Assembly (NCBI GenBank): GCA_032622095.1
Contig: CP136067.1
Coordinates: forward strand, 44,065,549-44,129,548
Direction: 5' to 3'
Source: Siphonodentalium dalli
Lineage: Eukaryota > Mollusca > Scaphopoda > Gadilida > Siphonodentaliidae
Length of the DNA: 64,000 nt
The notes under the pieces are model-generated. The model did not search any database, had not been told where the DNA came from, and saw nothing but the letters and a program-made list of their open reading frames with translations. Both the position numbers and the translations under genes were made by a program. This document shows positions 1 through 13,228 of this stretch, in pieces; the stretch's first letter is position 1, and every line of letters starts with the position of its first letter.

Positions 1-394
1 TGTTGAATTTAGATAAAACAGTTAGCATATAATTATGACATATATGAAGCGATTTAAAGATTGCCTTTTAAAACTTAAAATATGTAATTATATGTAACAT
101 GGTGGTCAGAACTTGATTTGTAAATATTTGATTAACCGGTACATGTATAGGCCTATACACATAATCTATATAAAACAATGTTTGGACTGTTAACCGGATT
201 TCCTTTCGCGGAAATGCATCTTGGCATGTTTTATGTATATAGCTTCAGCTTTTCTAGAAAACGCATTGAATTGTCCATGCCTGTCCATACCGAAAAATGA
301 TACACGTGTATCCATACAGTGATGTATCTGCTAGAGAAAATTTCAGAATTGTCAAATGATAATCTTTGTGGGATACTGGTGAAAGACCCGATAT
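1..394. other. Unassigned AT-rich DNA
   Basis: I see no coding signal, hairpin or repeat shared with the rest of the window before the family F palindrome begins at 395. Confidence 0.5.
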
Positions 395-770
395 ATAAGG
401 ATTAACTGTCATGTGGACTGTTTTTATGGAGATGTAACGGTGAGGTAAGTGGACATAACTTGTGTAAAACCCGAAGGGTTTTACATACAAGTTATGACCA
501 CTTACCTCACCGTTGCATCTCCATAAAAATAGTCCACATGACAGTTAATCCTTATATTTATATACATTTAGCGAAAAAGTCACTTTTGTAAATTTATTTA
601 AATCGAAAAGTGTATCGTGATAAGATCAGCCCAAAATACCCAATAGCACCCTTGGCAAAAGTTAATAGGAACAATTTCTCTTCATATTGAAACCCGATGA
701 TGTATTAAGTCAGTCCTGCGCGAGTCCAAATGCGCCCAAAACATTACGCGTTCGTCTTTCCAAACCTAAT
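395..770. repeat. Family F repeat, left part, with a 161 bp palindrome
   Basis: Positions 395-555 form a near-perfect foldback (ATAAGGATTAACTGTCATG at one end, its reverse complement at the other, centred on a short GAAGGG-type loop). The following 556-770 matches, in reverse complement, 56258-56466 of the second F copy. The repeat is interrupted at 770 by the A/B array and resumes at 8434. It is non-coding. Confidence 0.85.
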
Positions 771-1221
771 GGTTACACTGGTGTAAATGTTTTCCATAGG
801 CCTCAGTGCTAACGTTTTAGCGTATAGTGTTGGCAATATAAATGTTGGGTCCAAAATTTTCTTTAAATCTGAAAAATTTACATTTTGGGAAACTTTTTAC
901 ACAAAAAAATCATGTCTGTCTAGCAGGGAATTCGCCTTTAAATCTTATGTTTTCGTAACTAGTGTCAGAACCGCATAAAAAAATACAGTCATATTTTAGA
1001 CCACACCAAAAAATTCAAACTTCACTACAAAGGGTTAATTCCTGTGCCAATGGTTATTTTACCTATGGGAAATCATAGGGAAGAGGTGTGATGATTTTTT
1101 TATGTGAAAATCACACAAGGCTATTGACCAATCAGGGCCCAGTGTCTATTTTATTCTCTCCTATATATTCCTCCCGCATCCGCTAGATGTCACTCGGAAC
1201 CTTATTTACACCAGTGTAACC
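771..1221. mobile_element. A module: 451 bp TIR element (first of five)
   Basis: The 18 bp terminal inverted repeats GGTTACACTGGTGTAAAT / ATTTACACCAGTGTAACC mark it as a MITE-like DNA element with no transposase. Other copies are at 3024-3474, 5277-5727, 6630-7080 and 7983-8433, all in the same orientation. Its superfamily is unclear; the TA at internal junctions would fit a Tc1/mariner-type target. Confidence 0.8.
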
Positions 1222-2121
1222 TAAAGCGATAGCCCGCTTTTTCGCGGAATAATTGTAACTCCCTACATTTCTTCAGAATTACCCATCAATGGAAAAAATG
1301 TGTTCAAAAACAATATCACTTCTGTGGTTCTTTATTTATCACACACAATTTAACCCCACCCCCTTTAACAAATTATTCATCAAAAAAGCACAATTTTCCA
1401 CCACCAGTCATGTTCAGGCCCCATTTTCACTCAGTTTTAGGGGTCTGGTGTTGCATACATGGATCAGCTATGGAAGACTGTTCAATATTCTTTCCATGAG
1501 AGAACTTCTGGTGATGTGAGGTCATTGAGTCCAGATCTGATCAGCTGAGCATCAAGCGCATGACTTTATCAGCACATTGAAGAATAAAATATGACATTTT
1601 CAGGTCTGCAAGGGTGATCCAAGATAACTGGATGTGGGTGTATATTGAATTAGTTGAATAAAGATATGCTCTCTTTGAATTGCTGAAGCATTTTCTTAAA
1701 TGTGTCCAAGTTTTAGTGCTATTAACCTTCAAATGACCATACCCACCAGTGGAAATGACACACTTTTATGATATATATCTGTATATCACTGGCTATAAAA
1801 TCCAAAATACTTGTTAAATTAGGTTCTTATAACAATTGATATATGTGTCGTTGACATGCCCATGTTATGGGTCATTTGCATCATCATGTGACTATTACCA
1901 CCTTGAAAATTTTTGAAAATACCTTGAAAAATTGGCATTTTTTATGAAAAATCTTACTATTTTTTTGGCTGATGTAAGTGAAAGAAAGCATCAGCAGCAA
2001 GAATAGCCACATCAAGCATGAGATATTCATTGGACTGAAAGACCAGGCTCTGTAAAATGCATTAAAATGCTTTAAAGTGACTCCCAGGAATCAAAAATGA
2101 TAAAAAGCTATTTTTTCCCTT
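1222..2121. repeat. B module: 900 bp tandem monomer (first of six)
   Basis: Copies at 1222, 2122, 3475, 4375, 5728 and 7081 are about 99% identical by eye. The ends are weakly inverted: AAAGCGATAGCCC then GCTTTTT at the start, and AAAAAGCTATTTTTTCCCTTT at the end. B may therefore itself derive from a TIR element that became a satellite monomer. Copies 2 and 4 share a TTTTTCCCC end whereas the others read TTTTTTCCC, which points to duplication of an A-B-B block. Confidence 0.8.
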
Positions 2122-5100
2122 TAAAGCGATAGCCCGCTTTTTCGCGGAATAATTGTAACTCCCTACATTTCTTCAGAATTACCCATCAATGGAAAAAATG
2201 TGTTCAAAAACAATATCACTTCTGTGGTTCTTTATTTATCACACACAATTTAACCCCACCCCCTTTAACAAATTATTCATCAAAAAAGCACAATTTTCCA
2301 CCACCAGTCATGTTCAGGCCCCATTTTCACTCAGTTTTAGGGGTCTGGTGTTGCATACATGGATCAGCTATGGAAGACTGTTCAATATTCTTTCCATGAG
2401 AGAACTTCTGGTGATGTGAGGTCATTGAGTCCAGATCTGATCAGCTGAGCATCAAGCGCATGACTTTATCAGCACATTGAAGAATAAAATATGACATTTT
2501 CAGGTCTGCAAGGGTGATCCAAGATAACTGGATGTGGGTGTATATTGAATTAGTTGAATAAAGATATGCTCTCTTTGAATTGCTGAAGCATTTTCTTAAA
2601 TGTGTCCAAGTTTTAGTGCTATTAACCTTCAAATGACCATACCCACCAGTGGAAATGACACACTTTTATGATATATATCTGTATATCACTGGCTATAAAA
2701 TCCAAAATACTTGTTAAATTAGGTTCTTATAACAATTGATATATGTGTCGTTGACATGCCCATGTTATGGGTCATTTGCATCATCATGTGACTATTACCA
2801 CCTTGAAAATTTTTGAAAATACCTTGAAAAATTGGCATTTTTTATGAAAAATCTTACTATTTTTTTGGCTGATGTAAGTGAAAGAAAGCATCAGCAGCAA
2901 GAATAGCCACATCAAGCATGAGATATTCATTGGACTGAAAGACCAGGCTCTGTAAAATGCATTAAAATGCTTTAAAGTGACTCCCAGGAATCAAAAATGA
3001 TAAAAAGCTATTTTTCCCCTTTAGGTTACACTGGTGTAAATGTTTTCCATAGGCCTCAGTGCTAACGTTTTAGCGTATAGTGTTGGCAATATAAATGTTG
3101 GGTCCAAAATTTTCTTTAAATCTGAAAAATTTACATTTTGGGAAACTTTTTACACAAAAAAATCATGTCTGTCTAGCAGGGAATTCGCCTTTAAATCTTA
3201 TGTTTTCGTAACTAGTGTCAGAACCGCATAAAAAAATACAGTCATATTTTAGACCACACCAAAAAATTCAAACTTCACTACAAAGGGTTAATTCCTGTGC
3301 CAATGGTTATTTTACCTATGGGAAATCATAGGGAAGAGGTGTGATGATTTTTTTATGTGAAAATCACACAAGGCTATTGACCAATCAGGGCCCAGTGTCT
3401 ATTTTATTCTCTCCTATATATTCCTCCCGCATCCGCTAGATGTCACTCGGAACCTTATTTACACCAGTGTAACCTAAAGCGATAGCCCGCTTTTTCGCGG
3501 AATAATTGTAACTCCCTACATTTCTTCAGAATTACCCATCAATGGAAAAAATGTGTTCAAAAACAATATCACTTCTGTGGTTCTTTATTTATCACACACA
3601 ATTTAACCCCACCCCCTTTAACAAATTATTCATCAAAAAAGCACAATTTTCCACCACCAGTCATGTTCAGGCCCCATTTTCACTCAGTTTTAGGGGTCTG
3701 GTGTTGCATACATGGATCAGCTATGGAAGACTGTTCAATATTCTTTCCATGAGAGAACTTCTGGTGATGTGAGGTCATTGAGTCCAGATCTGATCAGCTG
3801 AGCATCAAGCGCATGACTTTATCAGCACATTGAAGAATAAAATATGACATTTTCAGGTCTGCAAGGGTGATCCAAGATAACTGGATGTGGGTGTATATTG
3901 AATTAGTTGAATAAAGATATGCTCTCTTTGAATTGCTGAAGCATTTTCTTAAATGTGTCCAAGTTTTAGTGCTATTAACCTTCAAATGACCATACCCACC
4001 AGTGGAAATGACACACTTTTATGATATATATCTGTATATCACTGGCTATAAAATCCAAAATACTTGTTAAATTAGGTTCTTATAACAATTGATATATGTG
4101 TCGTTGACATGCCCATGTTATGGGTCATTTGCATCATCATGTGACTATTACCACCTTGAAAATTTTTGAAAATACCTTGAAAAATTGGCATTTTTTATGA
4201 AAAATCTTACTATTTTTTTGGCTGATGTAAGTGAAAGAAAGCATCAGCAGCAAGAATAGCCACATCAAGCATGAGATATTCATTGGACTGAAAGACCAGG
4301 CTCTGTAAAATGCATTAAAATGCTTTAAAGTGACTCCCAGGAATCAAAAATGATAAAAAGCTATTTTTTCCCTTTAAAGCGATAGCCCGCTTTTTCGCGG
4401 AATAATTGTAACTCCCTACATTTCTTCAGAATTACCCATCAATGGAAAAAATGTGTTCAAAAACAATATCACTTCTGTGGTTCTTTATTTATCACACACA
4501 ATTTAACCCCACCCCCTTTAACAAATTATTCATCAAAAAAGCACAATTTTCCACCACCAGTCATGTTCAGGCCCCATTTTCACTCAGTTTTAGGGGTCTG
4601 GTGTTGCATACATGGATCAGCTATGGAAGACTGTTCAATATTCTTTCCATGAGAGAACTTCTGGTGATGTGAGGTCATTGAGTCCAGATCTGATCAGCTG
4701 AGCATCAAGCGCATGACTTTATCAGCACATTGAAGAATAAAATATGACATTTTCAGGTCTGCAAGGGTGATCCAAGATAACTGGATGTGGGTGTATATTG
4801 AATTAGTTGAATAAAGATATGCTCTCTTTGAATTGCTGAAGCATTTTCTTAAATGTGTCCAAGTTTTAGTGCTATTAACCTTCAAATGACCATACCCACC
4901 AGTGGAAATGACACACTTTTATGATATATATCTGTATATCACTGGCTATAAAATCCAAAATACTTGTTAAATTAGGTTCTTATAACAATTGATATATGTG
5001 TCGTTGACATGCCCATGTTATGGGTCATTTGCATCATCATGTGACTATTACCACCTTGAAATTTTTTGAAAATACCTTGAAAAATTGGCATTTTTTATGA

Positions 5101-8100
5101 AAAATCTTACTATTTTTTTGGCTGATGTAAGTGAAAGAAAGCATCAGCAGCAAGAATAGCCACATCAAGCATGAGATATTCATTGGACTGAAAGACCAGG
5201 CTCTGTAAAATGCATTAAAATGCTTTAAAGTGACTCCCAGGAATCAAAAATGATAAAAAGCTATTTTTCCCCTTTAGGTTACACTGGTGTAAATGTTTTC
5301 CATAGGCCTCAGTGCTAACGTTTTAGCGTATAGTGTTGGCAATATAAATGTTGGGTCCAAAATTTTCTTTAAATCTGAAAAATTTACATTTTGGGAAACT
5401 TTTTACACAAAAAAATCATGTCTGTCTAGCAGGGAATTCGCCTTTAAATCTTATGTTTTCGTAACTAGTGTCAGAACCGCATAAAAAAATACAGTCATAT
5501 TTTAGACCACACCAAAAAATTCAAACTTCACTACAAAGGGTTAATTCCTGTGCCAATGGTTATTTTACCTATGGGAAATCATAGGGAAGAGGTGTGATGA
5601 TTTTTTTATGTGAAAATCACACAAGGCTATTGACCAATCAGGGCCCAGTGTCTATTTTATTCTCTCCTATATATTCCTCCCGCATCCGCTAGATGTCACT
5701 CGGAACCTTATTTACACCAGTGTAACCTAAAGCGATAGCCCGCTTTTTCGCGGAATAATTGTAACTCCCTACATTTCTTCAGAATTACCCATCAATGGAA
5801 AAAATGTGTTCAAAAACAATATCACTTCTGTGGTTCTTTATTTATCACACACAATTTAACCCCACCCCCTTTAACAAATTATTCATCAAAAAAGCACAAT
5901 TTTCCACCACCAGTCATGTTCAGGCCCCATTTTCACTCAGTTTTAGGGGTCTGGTGTTGCATACATGGATCAGCTATGGAAGACTGTTCAATATTCTTTC
6001 CATGAGAGAACTTCTGGTGATGTGAGGTCATTGAGTCCAGATCTGATCAGCTGAGCATCAAGCGCATGACTTTATCAGCACATTGAAGAATAAAATATGA
6101 CATTTTCAGGTCTGCAAGGGTGATCCAAGATAACTGGATGTGGGTGTATATTGAATTAGTTGAATAAAGATATGCTCTCTTTGAATTGCTGAAGCATTTT
6201 CTTAAATGTGTCCAAGTTTTAGTGCTATTAACCTTCAAATGACCATACCCACCAGTGGAAATGACACACTTTTATGATATATATCTGTATATCACTGGCT
6301 ATAAAATCCAAAATACTTGTTAAATTAGGTTCTTATAACAATTGATATATGTGTCGTTGACATGCCCATGTTATGGGTCATTTGCATCATCATGTGACTA
6401 TTACCACCTTGAAATTTTTTGAAAATACCTTGAAAAATTGGCATTTTTTATGAAAAATCTTACTATTTTTTTGGCTGATGTAATTGAAAGAAAGCATCAG
6501 CAGCAAGAATAGCCACATCAAGCATGAGATATTCATTGGACTGAAAGACCAGACTCTGTAAAATGCATTAAAATGCTTTAAAGTGACTCCCAGGAATCAA
6601 AAATGATAAAAAGCTATTTTTTCCCTTTAGGTTACACTGGTGTAAATGTTTTCCATAGGCCTCAGTGCTAACGTTTTAGCGTATAGTGTTGGCAATATAA
6701 ATGTTGGGTCCAAAATTTTCTTTAAATCTGAAAAATTTACATTTTGGGAAACTTTTTACACAAAAAAATCATGTCTGTCTAGCAGGGAATTCGCCTTTAA
6801 ATCTTATGTTTTCGTAACTAGTGTCAGAACCGCATAAAAAAATACAGTCATATTTTAGACCACACCAAAAAATTCAAACTTCACTACAAAGGGTTAATTC
6901 CTGTGCCAATGGTTATTTTACCTATGGGAAATCATAGGGAAGAGGTGTGATGATTTTTTTATGTGAAAATCACACAAGGCTATTGACCAATCAGGGCCCA
7001 GTGTCTATTTTATTCTCTCCTATATATTCCTCCCGCATCCGCTAGATGTCACTCGGAACCTTATTTACACCAGTGTAACCTAAAGCGATAGCCCGCTTTT
7101 TCGCGGAATAATTGTAACTCCCTACATTTCTTCAGAATTACCCATCAATGGAAAAAATGTGTTCAAAAACAATATCACTTCTGTGGTTCTTTATTTATCA
7201 CACACAATTTAACCCCACCCCCTTTAACAAATTATTCATCAAAAAAGCACAATTTTCCACCACCAGTCATGTTCAGGCCCCATTTTCACTCAGTTTTAGG
7301 GGTCTGGTGTTGCATACATGGATCAGCTATGGAAGACTGTTCAATATTCTTTCCATGAGAGAACTTCTGGTGATGTGAGGTCATTGAGTCCAGATCTGAT
7401 CAGCTGAGCATCAAGCGCATGACTTTATCAGCACATTGAAGAATAAAATATGACATTTTCAGGTCTGCAAGGGTGATCCAAGATAACTGGATGTGGGTGT
7501 ATATTGAATTAGTTGAATAAAGATATGCTCTCTTTGAATTGCTGAAGCATTTTCTTAAATGTGTCCAAGTTTTAGTGCTATTAACCTTCAAATGACCATA
7601 CCCACCAGTGGAAATGACACACTTTAATGATATATATCTGTATATCACTGGCTATAAAATCCAAAATACTTGTTAAATTAGGTTCTTATAACAATTGATA
7701 TATGTGTCGTTGACATGCCCATGTTATGGGTCATTTGCATCATCATGTGACTATTACCACCTTGAAAATTTTTGAAAATACCTTGAAAAATTGGCATTTT
7801 TTATGAAAAATCTTACTATTTTTTTGGCTGATGTAAGTGAAAGAAAGCATCAGCAGCAAGAATAGCCACATCAAGCATGAGATATTCATTGGACTGAAAG
7901 ACCAGGCTCTGTAAAATGCATTAAAATGCTTTAAAGTGACTCCCAGGAATCAAAAATGATAAAAAGCTATTTTTTCCCTTTAGGTTACACTGGTGTAAAT
8001 GTTTTCCATAGGCCTCAGTGCTAACGTTTTAGCGTATAGTGTTGGCAATATAAATGTTGGGTCCAAAATTTTCTTTAAATCTGAAAAATTTACATTTTGG

Positions 8101-8433
8101 GAAACTTTTTACACAAAAAAATCATGTCTGTCTAGCAGGGAATTCGCCTTTAAATCTTATGTTTTCGTAACTAGTGTCAGAACCGCATAAAAAAATACAG
8201 TCATATTTTAGACCACACCAAAAAATTCAAACTTCACTACAAAGGGTTAATTCCTGTGCCAATGGTTATTTTACCTATGGGAAATCATAGGGAAGAGGTG
8301 TGATGATTTTTTTATGTGAAAATCACACAAGGCTATTGACCAATCAGGGCCCAGTGTCTATTTTATTCTCTCCTATATATTCCTCCCGCATCCGCTAGAT
8401 GTCACTCGGAACCTTATTTACACCAGTGTAACC

Positions 8434-8570
8434 TAATGACGTATCGATGGTGTTATTAGCTTGGTGTCATGAGGCGTTGCGCATTCACCGAGAAATAACT
8501 GCAACTAGCCACGTGGGCGCCGACCAATCAGAATGCTGGATTTAGTGATGACAACACTTAGTGTGTAAAT
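8434..8570. repeat. Family F repeat, right part
   Basis: This continues the F repeat broken at 770. It matches 56121-56257 in reverse complement, including a conserved stretch around CTAGCCACGTGGGCGCCGAC. Confidence 0.8.
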
Positions 8571-8848
8571 ATTAGGGGTTGAATAATTGAAATATCGCGT
8601 AATAACACTAGAACCGTAAGACAATCAACTCTTCCACTTCCCGCGGGGAACTCATGAAACTTCATGCATTGCACCACAATCATTCAGACTGGCGATCTGT
8701 TCAGAGAACTGTACATGCATATATATGCAAATAGTTATCGCCTATATATACACCAAAGTATATATACACCAATCAGTGATAGTGGTAATATATACGATAT
8801 TGAATACAAATCTCACAAATTTCGATTTTTTGGCGTTCCAACACTTAA

Positions 8849-9239
8849 CCCTTTACCCAACAAATCGGCCAAAACCGGCCAAATAAAGCTTCAACAGCCT
8901 AAATTATCTTCGGTCTGTCTCAATAGAACCATACAAATATGGATATCATTGGAACCGGCTCCTTGACCACATTGTGATAGTTACAGTTAGCCCAGTGCCA
9001 ATGCATTCTCTTATATATGCGAGTCGACCATAGGTAGCCTCGCATATATAAGAGAATGCATTGGCCTAAAAAAAATATTTTGTTAACACTTTTTACCATT
9101 TTTTCTTACATTCTTTAACAATTTTATAATTTTTAATGTGTTAAGCCAATGCATTCTCTTATATATGCGAGGCGACCTATGGTCGACTCGCATATATAAG
9201 AGAATGCATTGGCACAGGGCCCTTCTGTTGGGTAAAGGG
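8849..9239. mobile_element. Family D MITE, TTAA-flanked, piggyBac-like (copy 1)
   Basis: The terminal repeats CCCTTTACCCAACA / TGTTGGGTAAAGGG are flanked by TTAA on both sides (8845-8848, 9240-9243). CCC-starting ends with TTAA targets are typical of piggyBac elements. Inside are two hairpins of about 70 bp (near 8996-9065 and 9146-9213) with stem GCCAATGCATTCTCTTATAT, in inverted arrangement around an AT-rich spacer. There is no coding capacity. Confidence 0.85.
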
Positions 9240-10562
9240 TTAATCGCCGTAGACGACAACTGAGCCTCTCAACTCCGATAACTTCCCATCGCATTGAAAT
9301 ACCACAGCCTTGGTCATCGTGAACTCGAAATGATGCACATTCCCCATCGGTAACCATTTTTAGATGAGAACAAATTTAGAATATCACACCAAGTGTAATT
9401 GTCACTAAACTGAGCACGTTGCTTTCGATTCTCGAACACATGACTAGGTCGCCCGAAAACTATTTTTGATAGTTCGGTCACTTCAAGAATTGAATTAGAA
9501 TTTTCCCGCATAATCGTAATACGGATACATGCGCACACTTATTTATAGTTCAACGGCATATTCCAAAGAAATGATCTGCTCTCCGCACACCGGCACATTT
9601 GCCAAGCTTACTAACCAGCACTTTATTGAGCCAATTAAGAGAATCCATGCTCTTCCATGCAATCTTTCCTAATCGTCCTATCCAGCACATTGACAGAGCC
9701 AATTGCGACTATCACAAGAAAACATCCGACGAGCTCTGCTCATCCACCAGGCTAATCAACGCCATAACCAATTCTGCATCACCAGAAGATGTTTCTGAAA
9801 ATATATTACATCTTTTCAGTATTTAAAAAAAAACATATAACACATATTTTGTATAAATGTGCATGCATGTACTCTATAATGTAATTGCACAGGGCCCTTC
9901 TGTTGGGTAAAGGGTTAATCGCCGTAGACGACAACTGAGCCTCTCAACTCCGATAACTTCCCATCGCATTGAAATATCACAGCCTTGGTCATCGTGAACT
10001 CGAAATGATGCACATTCCCCATCGGTAACCATTTTTAGATGAGAACAAATTTAGAATATCACACCAAGTGTAATTGTCACTAAACTGAGCACGTTGCTTT
10101 CGATTCTCGAACACATGACTAGGTCGCCCGAAAACTATTTTTGATAGTTCGGTCACTTCAAGAATTGAATTAGAATTTTCCCGCATAATCGTAATACGGA
10201 TACATGCGCACACTTATTTATAGTTCAACGGCATATTCCAAAGAAATGATCTGCTCTCCGCACACCGGCACATTTGCCAAGCTTACTAACCAGCACTTTA
10301 TTGAGCCAATTAAGAGAATCCATGCTCTTCCATGCAATCTTTCCTAATCGTCCTATCCAGCACATTGACAGAGCCAATTGCGACTATCACAAGAAAACAT
10401 CCGACGAGCTCTGCTCATCCACCAGGCTAATCAACGCCATAACCAATTCTGCATCACCAGAAGATGTTTCTGAAAATATATTACATCTTTTCAGTATTTA
10501 AAAAAAAACATATAACACATATTTTGTATAAATGTGCATGCATGTACTCTATAATGTAATTG
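9211..10562. repeat. 675 bp tandem duplication
   Basis: Positions of about 9211-9886 are repeated at 9886-10561, differing by about one base (CCACAG near 9299 versus TCACAG near 9974). The unit begins inside the right end of the family D element, so that the second unit carries an orphan D end without its partner. A short GCA is shared at the breakpoints. Frames of 74-75 codons recur in both units but match nothing I recognise. Confidence 0.85.
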
Positions 10563-12028
10563 CATATTTGCATGCTTTGTTCGATACTAAAATCATGAAC
10601 CAAGTGTTGCTGATGAATGAATGACACATATCAGTATACATGTGTATACGTTTTATAAGCACACACGTCTTTGTGTTACATGCTTGCTTAGCTCTCATCG
10701 TGTAAACAGACATCCGAGGTTTATTCATATCTAAATCAAAACTCATGTATCATACATGTCACTTTATGCCAATTCTTCTCTTGTAACGTGCAATATAGTG
10801 CTTCAAAGAAAATGTACCTTTTATTATGATCATTTTTCAGCGTTTGGTGCAAAGCACATTAGTCGAAAAAATTTGTATTCACTGTTCATGGTAATAATGA
10901 GTGAGCGATAAATTATCGCTTCGTGCACGAACAATGAAAATAGGTCACGCTATTATAGAGCGTGTGGTGTCATTTCTAGCCGAATCGCCTTGTATGTCGG
11001 GTCAACTCCAAATTTTTTGTTTCAAACATTTATGGATTGACGGTTCAATAACGTAATGAGATGCGTATGTTGAAACTATATCTGAGAAACATATATTCTT
11101 ATAACGCATGAAATCATGCATATTATAGAAAGTTGACGTTGAATTTTGTTGAATTATCATTAATAAAAGTTAATTGTAACTTTGAAATGTGCATATCGCA
11201 CCTTATTCTGGAAGTAATAGTTTATATGTAGTCATTTATATTAAACGCATATAAATGTGTCATCCGATCACGATCATAGTGTATATATTTGAACATGTTA
11301 TATATGTTAATTTATATTTGTATTATATAGTGTGTACAGGTTTGTGTTGCACAATTGATCAATTAGAATGAATTTCCGAACATTCGAGCTGCGTTAATGA
11401 TGTTGGTTTCGGAAAGCAGGTTTCCATAGTTTTTCCCCAAGAGGTTTTTCGTTGTTTTTTCCTGACCGCCAACGCAGACAAAGTAGGATGTAATTAACCT
11501 GTATGTGAAGACGTGTCCGTCCCTTAACTTGTAAGCATGTATACCAATAAACGCTGATGTCGACCCCCTAGTGGACTCCGGCGCGGCTTGATGGCAATGA
11601 TGGTGTTATCATTATTGGAGAATTGGGAATACTAGTATTAAACATGATAGCTGGTTGTCGTAAACTATATAATTGCGATAACTGAATTGGCTGTAATTAT
11701 GTTAATTTCATAACAATTAGTTAAAACGCGTGACTAGAGCCAGCAAGTCGTCACCCCAAGAGACCCGATTGTCTCTCATCACGGACCGTAGATACCAATC
11801 ATCTGACCACTTCTATACGTCACAACTACTGTTCACGCCCAATTGATATCTTCGCTCACCTTCGTGGAGAAATTATTTTCCGCCTAATTCACTACGTTCA
11901 AACGTCGGAAATTATATCTATAAAGGCTCCAGTGCTTCCTAATTGATCACGTGATAATTATGAAAACTAATCAAAGTACAAGTCTACCTACATTGAATAT
12001 GGAATTGATATCGTTTAATATTAATATA
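10563..12028. other. Unassigned AT-rich DNA
   Basis: I find no gene or clear element here. A stretch at about 11933-11985 (around TTCCTAATTGATCACG) recurs in similar form at 12628-12695, on the far side of the family C insertion. Confidence 0.4.
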
Positions 12029-12032
12029 TTAA

Positions 12033-12484
12033 AGGTACTCAATCCGATTAAGCACCCCTAAATTACTATTTTGTTGCCTTTGGGGGTAAAACTATTTGAT
12101 TCGAGTCGAAGAACCCACCCTTCAAACCTCAGAGTGATCAGATATCGATTTGTGAAGTTTGTTAATTTTTGGAGATGTGGTCCACTTCCACGTTCTCAAA
12201 CAGACAAATTGCGGGTGTAATATGGATAACTCTAAAATCAAGTGGTTATTATTGTTAATAGTAACCACTTGGTTTTCGAGTTATCCATCTTACAAGTCAG
12301 AACCGCAATTTGTCCGTTTGAGCACGTGGAAGTGGTCCACATCTCCAAAAATTAACAAACTTCAAAAATCGATATCTGATCACTCTGAGCTTTGATGGGC
12401 CGGTTCCTCGACTCGAATCAAATATTTTTACCCCCAAAGCCAAAGAAATAGTAATTTAGAAGCGTCTAATCGGATTGAGCACCT
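12033..12484. mobile_element. Family C foldback MITE, TTAA-flanked (copy 1)
   Basis: The ends AGGTACTCAATCCGATTA and its reverse complement are flanked by TTAA at 12029-12032 and 12485-12488. Almost the whole element is an inverted repeat with arms of about 200 bp meeting near 12250, so it could fold into one long hairpin. A 78-codon frame across it is a by-product of the palindrome. Confidence 0.8.
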
Positions 12485-12488
12485 TTAA

Positions 12489-13228
12489 CGATCTGATCGA
12501 GGTAACCTCGGTGCTCTTGAATGAGAAGCAGTATATGTGTTCAGAAACCTTCATACAAAACTATATATTGGCGTTGGTAACAAGGCATAATATGTGAGAA
12601 ACATGAATTACCCACTGTAATAGTCCCATTGCTTCTTAATTGAGCACTTGCCCCGTGAGAGCGATAATTGTGAAAATTAATCACAGAATGAGCCTCCAAC
12701 GACCACGGCGCCGTACCCTCCAATAACATACACTACATTCATTTCTTAAGTAAACAAAACTGTTATATGGTGATTCTACGGTACATGAGCAAACCCGTTC
12801 ACCACGATCTTAGTTCATCATATAAAAGACAATAGCTGTGGGGAGATGTGTATTTCCTTGTTGCTGAAGATACGAGCATTAATTAGAAACAAGTATGGTT
12901 TAGTATCGATGCACCAACACTTATATGTTCAATGACAACACACGGCGATATACCGCGAAACAGCATGGCAGTCCCAACTATATATGAGCCATATATATAT
13001 AGTCCCGTCCTAAAAAATCATTACCCAAATGCATGCTAAAGACGACTTGTACTTTGACAAAAACATCAGTTGTATTTCTGTAGAGTTGCTGCTTGCGGCG
13101 AATGTTTCATGTACTTGTTGTTGATAGTAAACTGTTCTTTTCTAGACTTTTATGTTATATCGCATGAACCCACGTTGAAGACCTTGTCATTGAGTCCCTT
13201 TAAAGAATGATGTGAAATATAGTGTTAC
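12489..13228. other. Unassigned DNA
   Basis: No feature seen apart from the short repeat at about 12628-12695 mentioned for the region before 12029. Confidence 0.4.

Larger units (their letters stand above)
771..8433. mobile_element. Composite A/B array inserted in family F
   Basis: A 7.66 kb block built of two modules: A (451 bp, ends GGTTACACTGGTGTAAAT and its reverse complement) and B (900 bp, head to tail). The order is A-BB-A-BB-A-B-A-B-A. A starts at 771, 3024, 5277, 6630 and 7983; B starts at 1222, 2122, 3475, 4375, 5728 and 7081. Every B-to-A junction carries two extra bases (TA), as expected if A entered a B/B junction with a TA duplication. The whole block is flanked by TAAT on both sides. 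The F copy at 56.1-56.6 kb lacks it. Modules are nearly identical, so the amplification is recent. No long open frame exists; the repeated 63 and 76 codon frames look like chance. Confidence 0.85.

Noticed and set aside
787-8190. Repeated 63- and 76-codon open frames in every A and B module
   Set aside because: They recur because the DNA is duplicated. They have no domain, no synonymous bias can be judged in near-identical copies, and frames on both strands are equally open.
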